Virus record (IMG/VR): IMGVR_UViG_3300030108_004307
Span: 1-23,122 of that record
Reading direction: 5' to 3' (one strand)
Length of the DNA stretch: 23,122 bases
Origin: a virus
The notes under the pieces are model-generated. The model did no database searches, was not told the DNA's origin, and saw nothing but the letters and a program-made list of their open reading frames with translations. A program made the position numbers and the translations under genes. Positions 1 through 5,127 of the stretch are shown piece by piece. Position 1 is the first letter of the stretch, and every line of letters begins with the position of its first letter.

Positions 1-63
1 TTACCAGGTAATATGGATTATAATTTTCCAACAACTGATGCAAGAGATAGGAGTAAAAAATAA
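1..63 (+). CDS. 3' end of an unidentified upstream gene (partial)
   Basis: Frame 1 is open from the window edge to a TAA at 61-63 and encodes the last 20 residues of a protein ending NFPTTDARDRSKK. The stop shares bases with the next start (TAATG), and a TAGGAG Shine-Dalgarno site for the next gene lies inside this coding end at 48-53. That arrangement and the density of the neighbouring genes support it as a real gene end. In this type of phage the gene before the adaptor block is often a capsid or other head gene, but 20 residues are not enough to say so. Confidence 0.6.
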   Translation, partial: LPGNMDYNFPTTDARDRSKK

Positions 64-611
64 TGCCAGGAGTTAAAAATAAAATGACAGGTAAAACTGT
101 AGCTGAAATGTCATATGATGACAAGGGTATGGAAGCAGCAAATAAAATGGCTGCAGATGACCCAAATTTAATAGTTACAGATGGAAGAATGAGAAGTGAA
201 CAGATGTATGCAGGTGGTGGTAAAACTGGATATAGTAAAATAGGAATGGAAAAACCTAAAATGATGTACGGTGGCAAGATGAAAAAAATGAAACATGGTG
301 GCAAAATGAAAGAAATGGGCCATGGTGGCATGATGAAGAAAATGGGTCATGGTGGCATGATGAAAAAATATGAAGAAGGCGGCAAAGCATTGAAGAAAGT
401 TGATTCATCAAAAAATCCAGGATTATCAAAATTACCAAAAAAAGTAAGAAATAAAATGGGCTATATGGAACATGGTGGTAAAGCTAAGATGCCAAAAATG
501 ATGTATGGTGGTAAAATGAAAAAGAAAATGGCACATGGTGGTAAAATGCATATGGATGCAAATATGTATATGAAACATGGTGGTAAAACACACGCAAAGA
601 AAAATAAATGA
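63..611 (+). CDS. Lys/Met/Gly-rich nonapeptide-repeat protein
   Basis: A 182-residue basic protein of very unusual composition: by my count about 40 Lys, 31 Gly, 30 Met and 8 His. Residues 1-65 are non-repetitive. Residues 69-113 form five tandem nine-residue units with the pattern [Y/H]GG[K/M]MK[K/E]M, the fifth degenerate. After a Ser/Pro linker, four looser HGGK or YGGK units follow at about 137-175. The start has an AGGAG site at 49-53, and the TAATG junction couples it to the upstream gene; its TGA overlaps the next ATG. No catalytic motif is visible. Similar Met/Lys/Gly-Gly repeat proteins occur, to my recollection, near structural genes of marine phages without an assigned function. 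Binding of DNA (through Lys) or of soft metals (through Met/His) are inferences only. Confidence 0.85.
   Translation: MPGVKNKMTGKTVAEMSYDDKGMEAANKMAADDPNLIVTDGRMRSEQMYAGGGKTGYSKIGMEKPKMMYGGKMKKMKHGGKMKEMGHGGMMKKMGHGGMMKKYEEGGKALKKVDSSKNPGLSKLPKKVRNKMGYMEHGGKAKMPKMMYGGKMKKKMAHGGKMHMDANMYMKHGGKTHAKKNK
267..401 (+). repeat. 27-bp in-frame tandem repeat (about 5 units)
   Basis: Five in-frame 27-bp units encode the nonapeptide repeat. The Gly-Gly codons start at 270, 297, 324, 351 and 378, exactly 27 bp apart. Units three and four are the most alike (CATGGTGGCATGATGAA in both). The fifth unit keeps only the Gly-Gly and Lys positions. The regular spacing suggests growth by unequal recombination or slippage inside the gene. 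Confidence 0.8.
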
Positions 612-811
612 GAACATATTATTGTACATGCGGAAGTAAGGTAGAATGCATATCTGACAAGCTGCCTAAATGTAGTTGTGGTAAAGTATTTGGTATATCT
701 GCTAAAGTATCTGACCATATTAATATGAGGACTACTTGGAGCGGACAAACTAAAGTTGAGTTTACACAAACAACAGTTGATAAAGATATTGCATCTTGGG
801 GTAAAAGATAA
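608..811 (+). CDS. Small CxC zinc-knuckle-like protein
   Basis: A 67-residue protein with two Cys-x-Cys-Gly knuckles, C6-T-C8-G and C22-S-C24-G, plus C14 between them. The layout resembles a minimal zinc ribbon, but each knuckle has one residue between its Cys rather than the usual two. The C-terminal half (to Lys66-Arg67) has no Cys and no clear motif. The ATG overlaps the stop of the repeat-protein gene (ATGA) and its TAA overlaps the next start (TAATG), so it is translationally coupled on both sides. Metal binding is inferred from the Cys pattern; the function is unknown. Confidence 0.8.
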   Translation: MRTYYCTCGSKVECISDKLPKCSCGKVFGISAKVSDHINMRTTWSGQTKVEFTQTTVDKDIASWGKR

Positions 812-1530
812 TGGCATTAGATTTTGCAGCAAGAATACATGCACTTACAGGATTTGATGCAGATGAAGCTAGCGCTTCAGAAACTGGTGATGACTTTGAT
901 GAAGCTACTGCTCAGTTTATGACCGATGCAGTAAAAGAAGTTATAAACTTAATGCCTGATGAATTAAAAATAAAATGTGCATCAACTACTACATTGAATA
1001 ATTCTACAACTACTATGGATTTAGATACTGCAGGAGATATTTTATTTGTAACTAGATTATCAGCAAACTCAGGTGGTTTTCACATACCCTGCAGAGAAGT
1101 GCCTTCAGCATATGGAGGATTGACGACAGACCCGTCTAGTATATATTATGCAAGTGCTACAGACCCTGTATTTTATATTGATGCAAATACATCTGGCTCT
1201 GATGGTAAATCAGCAACTTTATATGTAAAACCAGAACCTGAAGCAACACAAGTAGCAAACGTGCATCATGTTAAATATCCAACATTTACAGCTGGAGACA
1301 CAGAAACATATGATGTATCTACAAAAAATATTATGGCAAATTTCCCAGAAGAAGCAGAACATTTAGTAGTATTAAGAGCTGCAATATCAGCTGCACAATA
1401 TTTATTAGCAACAGAAGAAGACCCAGAAGTATATATACCAATGATATCATCTCTTAAAGCACAATATCAAGAAGGTGTTCAGGGCTTACTTTCAGGTAGT
1501 ATTCTACCACAGCAGCAAGGAGAAAGATAA
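811..1530 (+). CDS. Putative head-tail adaptor / connector protein
   Basis: A 239-residue protein with an acidic, helical N-terminus (residues 1-55), a beta-rich middle with Asp/Thr/Ser loops (about 60-170), and a C-terminal helical part beginning FPEEAEHLVVLRAA that ends in a long amphipathic helix. A helix-sheet-helix plan with an 'FP-x-E...AA' helix fits adaptor or tail-completion proteins of podoviruses and siphoviruses, and the position just before two further adaptor-like genes and well ahead of the nozzle gene agrees. There is no decisive motif, so the role is inferred from context and shape. Both ends use TAATG junctions. Confidence 0.65.
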   Translation: MALDFAARIHALTGFDADEASASETGDDFDEATAQFMTDAVKEVINLMPDELKIKCASTTTLNNSTTTMDLDTAGDILFVTRLSANSGGFHIPCREVPSAYGGLTTDPSSIYYASATDPVFYIDANTSGSDGKSATLYVKPEPEATQVANVHHVKYPTFTAGDTETYDVSTKNIMANFPEEAEHLVVLRAAISAAQYLLATEEDPEVYIPMISSLKAQYQEGVQGLLSGSILPQQQGER

Positions 1531-1865
1531 TGATAGCAAAAAATATAATTGACCAAATAGAAAAAATGTTTGGCAGACAACCAGAGCAGTATATGTTTCA
1601 ATTAATAAATGATGCATTAGATGAAATATCATCAAAGAAAATGAATAATACTGAATCAAAAACAACTGATTTAATTGGCCATGATAGATGGTATACATTA
1701 ACAGATGAAATGATTCAGATAGAAAGAGTTGAAATAAAAGATACAAATAATAGATATGTAATGATTCCAAAGCTTGCAGACCCTCATAAATTACTAAGAA
1801 GTGATACAGATGATACTGCTACAAATTGGGTAGATACAGATGCAGGAGATGATACATTAACATAG
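1530..1865 (+). CDS. Adaptor-like protein, N-terminal half
   Basis: A 111-residue protein with an N-terminal helical region (residues 1-50), then a beta segment around HDRWYTLTDEMIQIERVEI and an acidic Asp/Thr-rich tail that stops at TAG 1863-1865. An AAGGAG site at 1517-1522 precedes the ATG. It ends abruptly in a low-complexity tail, and the next gene, one frame over, begins in beta strands. Together the two (111 + 132 residues) read like one tail-adaptor protein of about 240 residues, close to the length of the preceding gene product. It could be a natural two-subunit arrangement, a decayed frameshifted gene or a programmed shift. Confidence 0.65.
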   Translation: MIAKNIIDQIEKMFGRQPEQYMFQLINDALDEISSKKMNNTESKTTDLIGHDRWYTLTDEMIQIERVEIKDTNNRYVMIPKLADPHKLLRSDTDDTATNWVDTDAGDDTLT

Positions 1866-1872
1866 GAGAATT

Positions 1873-2271
1873 ATGGCAATAAATAAAAGAACATATCCTA
1901 ATAACTATTTTGTTTATTACAATGATGATAATAGATTGGCTGTACTTTGCCAGGATACTACATCTACAACTGCAGAAAGAACAGTAGAAAAATATGATAC
2001 ATATCAAGGAGATGACATTGTTGCAGGAATCAGGATTACATATAAATCAAAATATGGAAATATAGATTCAGTTACACAAGATTTAAAAACAAAAGCAGGG
2101 TTAGATTCTGGATTACATCCAGCTATATTATGTTATATAAAAGCTAGAATGTTTGAAGATTCAGGAGACCTGCAAAGAGCGCAGTATTTTAGAGCGATGT
2201 TTGATAAAATGATAAAACAATATCCGTTAAGAAAAAGTGGAGTAAGGACATTAGCGGTACCTAGATTATAA
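1873..2271 (+). CDS. Adaptor-like protein, C-terminal half
   Basis: A 132-residue protein. Residues 1-65 are beta-rich (YPNNYFVYYNDDNRLAVLCQ and following), and residues 75-125 are helical, with the pattern 'LHPAILCYIKARMFEDSGDLQRAQYF'-like helix pairs that recur at the C-terminus of phage adaptor proteins, where a helix with a gly-asp-leu turn precedes a long amphipathic helix. The start has a TAGGAG site at 1863-1868, formed partly from the stop codon of the previous gene, so it can be translated independently. The same frame is closed upstream by TAA at 1858-1860. The role is inferred from context. Confidence 0.7.
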   Translation: MAINKRTYPNNYFVYYNDDNRLAVLCQDTTSTTAERTVEKYDTYQGDDIVAGIRITYKSKYGNIDSVTQDLKTKAGLDSGLHPAILCYIKARMFEDSGDLQRAQYFRAMFDKMIKQYPLRKSGVRTLAVPRL

Positions 2272-2282
2272 AAGGGGATAAG

Positions 2283-2411
2283 ATGGATTTAAAAAAGATG
2301 CTTGAAGATTATAAACATCAACAAGAGCAAGTAAAAGAAATCTTCATTAAGCTTCAAGGCAAGATTGAAATGTGTGAAGAACTTCTTAAAGACAAAGAAA
2401 ATAAAAAGTAG
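2283..2411 (+). CDS. 42-residue coiled-coil peptide
   Basis: A short gene encoding 42 residues, starting MDLKKMLEDYKHQQEQVKEI and ending in a Lys/Asn tail, with a purine-rich AAAGGGG site just upstream and a TAG stop. The sequence is almost entirely charged and helical with heptad-like Leu/Ile/Met spacing (M6, L7, V17, I20, I22, L24, I28, L34, L35), so a short coiled coil is likely. It fills the gap between the adaptor gene and the metallophosphatase. Small coiled-coil peptides like this are common between structural genes of environmental phages, with no known role. A chance open frame is possible but unlikely given the site, the placement and the coherent heptads. Confidence 0.7.
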   Translation: MDLKKMLEDYKHQQEQVKEIFIKLQGKIEMCEELLKDKENKK

Positions 2412-2432
2412 TTTTTTGAAATAGAGGTAAAT

Positions 2433-3215
2433 ATGCCGAATAAAGATAAAGGTGTAGTCAAGAGAGCAATTGTGACTCCTGACAAGCACTTTCCACTTGC
2501 AGATATTCCTGCAATTAAATGTTTAAAAAAAGCAATTGAAATAGTAAAACCTGATATATATGTAGACCTTGGTGATGTAGGCGAATGGTCTGGATTTTCA
2601 CATTGGAAGTATAAAAGAAAAAAAGCACCACCATTAGAGTTTTTAATTGAAGACTTTGATAAAGATGTGAAAGATGTGAATAAAGGTATGGATATGATTG
2701 ATGAATCTTTAGACAAAGCAAACTGTAAAGAAAAGTATTTAACAGAAGGTAATCATGATGACTGGTGTAATATGGCAGTTGAAAAGTATCCTTATATACC
2801 ACAATACAAGTTTGCAAAAGCAGTCAAGCTAAAAGAACGAGGATATAAATATTATGCATTTGGAAAGAAACTAAAGATAGGTAAGTTATACTTTTATCAT
2901 GGACATCAATATGGTGGGCAGTATCATACAGCAAATCATATAAGAAAACTTGGTTGCAATATAATGTATGGACATTGGCATGATTTACAACAAATGAGCG
3001 CAACTCATATGGATGGACCCAAGTCAGCTTGGAGTATCGGATGTTTAAAAGATATGAGCAGTGAAAAAAATTCTTGGCTTGGTAATAGGCCAATCAACTG
3101 GGCGCACGGATTTGCGATTGTGGATTTTTACAAAGGTGGATTATTCACAGTCCATATAATACAAATAATAAAAGGACGAACCTCATTGTGGGGTGAGTTG
3201 ATAGAAGGCAAATAA
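2433..3215 (+). CDS. Calcineurin-like metallophosphatase
   Basis: A 260-residue protein with the ordered metal-binding motifs of the calcineurin-like phosphoesterase fold: D17-x-H19, then GD48-x-x-E with Asp after Gly47, GNHDD at 106-110, YHGH at 155-158 and GHWH at 180-183. These supply the two-metal site that hydrolyses phosphoesters. The substrate cannot be read from sequence: a nucleic acid end, a nucleotide, a phosphoprotein or a phosphosugar are all possible in this family. A GAGGT site precedes the ATG. It lies between adaptor genes and small virion-type genes, which suggests late expression, either to act on virion or DNA-end chemistry or simply as a passenger in the late operon. All core motifs are present, so it is expected to be active. 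Confidence 0.9.
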   Translation: MPNKDKGVVKRAIVTPDKHFPLADIPAIKCLKKAIEIVKPDIYVDLGDVGEWSGFSHWKYKRKKAPPLEFLIEDFDKDVKDVNKGMDMIDESLDKANCKEKYLTEGNHDDWCNMAVEKYPYIPQYKFAKAVKLKERGYKYYAFGKKLKIGKLYFYHGHQYGGQYHTANHIRKLGCNIMYGHWHDLQQMSATHMDGPKSAWSIGCLKDMSSEKNSWLGNRPINWAHGFAIVDFYKGGLFTVHIIQIIKGRTSLWGELIEGK

Positions 3216-3224
3216 GGAGAAAAA

Positions 3225-3692
3225 GTGGCAAACTTAACAGTTACACACACAGAAGACATTACATTGAATGGTCAGCAATTTGGTGGTACAAATGTATATT
3301 CAATTACAGGTATAAATGATATATCTAAAAGAATAATAACATGTCCAGCAAATCAAGATTCAACTATAGGAATGTTCCAAGCTGCTGAAAATACTGCAGA
3401 TGGAGCAATGGCAGTTGCAGATGTTAAATATATCAGGGTTACAAATTTAGATGGAAGTAATTCAATTAATTTATCACTTCAAATATCTAATGATGAAGAT
3501 GGTGCTGCAGATTTTTCTGGAACTATATTAGTTGCTGCAGGGCAATCTTTTGTAATGGGAACACCGCACGATGGAATACAAGTAAGTGATGCTAATGCAA
3601 CTATTATAACAACTTTAGTTGATTTAGAAAGTATTTTAATTGACCCTGGAGCTAATAATGTTAAAGTTGAAGTAATAATAGCCAGTGTTTAA
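3225..3692 (+). CDS. Small beta-rich virion-type protein (paralogue 1)
   Basis: A 155-residue protein with a GTG start, chosen because a strong AAGGAG (3214-3219) sits at the right distance and no nearer ATG exists. It is rich in Val, Thr, Asn, Asp and Gly with alternating hydrophobics, typical of an all-beta virion protein. The second half (VKYIRVTNLDG ... GQSFVMGTP ... VKVEVIIASV) matches the layout of the second half of the gene product at 4189-4692, so the two look like diverged paralogues. Possible roles are capsid decoration, head fibre or a minor tail component; none is proven. The TAA overlaps the next ATG (TAATG). Confidence 0.75.
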   Translation: MANLTVTHTEDITLNGQQFGGTNVYSITGINDISKRIITCPANQDSTIGMFQAAENTADGAMAVADVKYIRVTNLDGSNSINLSLQISNDEDGAADFSGTILVAAGQSFVMGTPHDGIQVSDANATIITTLVDLESILIDPGANNVKVEVIIASV

Positions 3693-3955
3693 TGGATGTT
3701 TTAAATATATTAGAAACATTCGGAATCCCCATTGCAGTTGCAATAAGTTTTGGATTTTTCATTTGGAAGCAGAATAAATACATTCAGGACGATTTAAGTT
3801 CTGATATGAAAAATAAACATGATAGGCTTGAAGCAATACTAATAAAGTTAATAGACCAGCAAAAGCTTATCCAGTTAGGACAAAAAGGATTAGAAAAAAG
3901 TTATAAGTCATTAGTAGACATTATAACAAAGTTATATAAGAATGGACAAAAATAG
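3692..3955 (+). CDS. Small membrane protein, N-terminal TM plus coiled coil (BhlA/UviB-like layout)
   Basis: An 87-residue protein with one hydrophobic segment at residues 10-25 (FGIPIAVAISFGFFIW), then a Lys/Asp-rich helical tail with coiled-coil spacing to the end. A short N-terminus, one TM helix, a basic/polar boundary and a cytoplasmic helix is the layout of the BhlA/UviB holin-like family, and the length fits. The match is by architecture, not by a diagnostic motif. It overlaps the next gene by 14 bp, and that gene encodes the mirror-image arrangement, which supports a paired membrane function such as lysis. An unrelated inner-membrane virion protein remains possible. Confidence 0.65.
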   Translation: MDVLNILETFGIPIAVAISFGFFIWKQNKYIQDDLSSDMKNKHDRLEAILIKLIDQQKLIQLGQKGLEKSYKSLVDIITKLYKNGQK

Positions 3956-4175
3956 TACCGAAGAATATAGAAATAATATAACATTACATTTAACTAAGAT
4001 GTGTTCTGATATTGGCCATATAAAAGAAAAGGTTAATGAAAACAATGAGCATTTAATTAGATTGAATGGCAGAGTAAGAGAAAACGAAAAACAAATATCA
4101 TGGATGAAAGGTATAGGAACAACAGTGGTATTTGTTATAAGTATTGTTTTGTCTTGGCTTGGATTTGAAAAGTAA
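3942..4175 (+). CDS. Small membrane protein, coiled coil plus C-terminal TM (XhlA-like layout)
   Basis: A 77-residue protein with a charged helical N-terminal part (residues 1-52) and a single C-terminal TM helix at 57-74, with Trp54 and Lys56 at the boundary and Lys77 after it. This is the layout of XhlA-type haemolysin/holin partner proteins, which are also about 70-90 residues with a coil followed by a C-terminal TM. It starts inside the 3' end of the preceding membrane-protein gene without a strong ribosome site of its own, so coupled translation is likely. The function in host lysis is inferred; no endolysin is visible in the window. Confidence 0.65.
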   Translation: MDKNSTEEYRNNITLHLTKMCSDIGHIKEKVNENNEHLIRLNGRVRENEKQISWMKGIGTTVVFVISIVLSWLGFEK

Positions 4176-4188
4176 TAAGGAGATATAA

Positions 4189-4692
4189 ATGGCTGATGAT
4201 GCAACGATGACAATTAAAGCAGTTCTACTGCCTGATGAAATACAAGCAACGCTTAAAGATTTGTCTTTTACATATACTCCTGCAGATGCAAATGATAAAT
4301 GGTTTTACGGCATTGTTAATGTGCCACATAATACAGGGGGTGTAGATTTAATCACAGGAAAGTTTTTAGCTAACAGTGCAGGTGTTGCTACAGGCACAGC
4401 AAACGCAGATGTATCAACATCAGACAAAGTAAAGTTTTTATTTATAAAAAATACAGGAACAACTGATGGTAGTACAGGCACAGATGAAAGTGTTATGCTT
4501 GTACAGGATGGTTCTACTGCGGCACATAGTAGTACAAATGCATTAGAAATAAGTTCAGGTCAATCTTGGTTTGCAAAAATGCCAAATACAACAGTTGGGG
4601 ACTTGCATGCAATATCTGCAGACCCTGACCAAACTGCTGGTGGTGGTAATGTTCAATGTATAATATGTGCAATAATAGATGATGTTGCATAG
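4189..4692 (+). CDS. Small beta-rich virion-type protein (paralogue 2)
   Basis: A 167-residue protein with a clear AAGGAG site at 4177-4182. It is rich in Thr, Ser, Asp, Gly and Ala with alternating hydrophobics. The run VKFLFIKNTGTTDG, then SSGQSWFAKMP, then the final strand QCIICAIIDDV lines up with VKYIRVTNLDGSN, AAGQSFVMGTP and VKVEVIIASV of the 3225-3692 product. The pair therefore probably shares one fold and flanks the two membrane-protein genes. A late virion component such as a decoration or head protein is the likeliest role, but no family can be named with certainty. Confidence 0.75.
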   Translation: MADDATMTIKAVLLPDEIQATLKDLSFTYTPADANDKWFYGIVNVPHNTGGVDLITGKFLANSAGVATGTANADVSTSDKVKFLFIKNTGTTDGSTGTDESVMLVQDGSTAAHSSTNALEISSGQSWFAKMPNTTVGDLHAISADPDQTAGGGNVQCIICAIIDDVA

Positions 4693-4702
4693 AAAGGGAA
4701 GA

Positions 4703-4966
4703 ATGCTGCAAGGTGTCATAGTAAAGAAAGTATTAGATTTGGTCTTAAAACAGCTTTTAAAGAAGTTTAAATTAGATAAGATACAAAAGTATGTAGAAGA
4801 ACCAAATGAGCTTGATAAGCAGGTAGAAGCAATGAAAAAAGATTTGAACAAATATGGCAAGTATATTGAAGAAGCAGAAAAAGAATTAGCTATATTAAAA
4901 GAAATGGCACATCCAGAAAGAGAATTAATTTGTAAATGTTGTAAAAATAAAACAGGAGAAAAATAA
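4703..4966 (+). CDS. Basic helical protein with Cys-rich C-terminus
   Basis: An 87-residue protein. An upstream in-frame ATG at 4679 lies inside the preceding gene without a ribosome site, whereas the ATG at 4703 follows AAAGGGAAGA, so 4703 is the chosen start. Residues 1-25 form a Leu/Lys amphipathic helix, residues 35-70 look like a coiled coil, and the tail carries C-K-C-C within the last 15 residues, which could bind a metal or form disulphides. The TAA overlaps the next ATG (TAATG). No family is recognised. Membrane-surface association through the basic amphipathic helix is a guess. Confidence 0.65.
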   Translation: MLQGVIVKKVLDLVLKQLLKKFKLDKIQKYVEEPNELDKQVEAMKKDLNKYGKYIEEAEKELAILKEMAHPERELICKCCKNKTGEK

Positions 4967-5127
4967 TGGGAAAGATATTAGGAACAGTTGCAACAAAATT
5001 ATTAAGTGAGAAAGTATTAATTGCTATAGTTTTAAAAGTAGGCGATTGGCTTGTACAAAGAAGTTCTAACAAACTTGATGACAAAATTTGGGCTGAGGTA
5101 AGCAAAGCTTTAAATGTAAATGCCTAA
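4966..5127 (+). CDS. 53-residue amphipathic peptide
   Basis: A 53-residue gene starting at the TAATG junction with the preceding gene, with a CAGGAG site a few bases upstream. It encodes MGKILGTVATKLLSEKVLIA followed by a second hydrophobic stretch (to about residue 31) and a polar motif SSNKLDDKIWAEV near the end. Short phage proteins with a hydrophobic helix followed by an 'N-x-L/V-D-D-x-I' motif are familiar from small late phage genes of unknown or holin-like character. Its last 8 bp overlap the start of the giant nozzle-type gene, so it may serve mainly to couple that gene's translation. The frame is not random: it is neatly bracketed by overlapping stops and starts. Confidence 0.65.
   Translation: MGKILGTVATKLLSEKVLIAIVLKVGDWLVQRSSNKLDDKIWAEVSKALNVNA

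Noticed and set aside
267-401. 27-bp tandem repeats considered as a CRISPR array or iteron origin
   Set aside because: There are no spacers, the period matches nine codons exactly, and the frame is coding throughout.
4679-4702. Earlier ATG for the Cys-tailed helical protein
   Set aside because: It lies within the preceding gene with no ribosome site, whereas the ATG at 4703 has AAAGGG at proper spacing.
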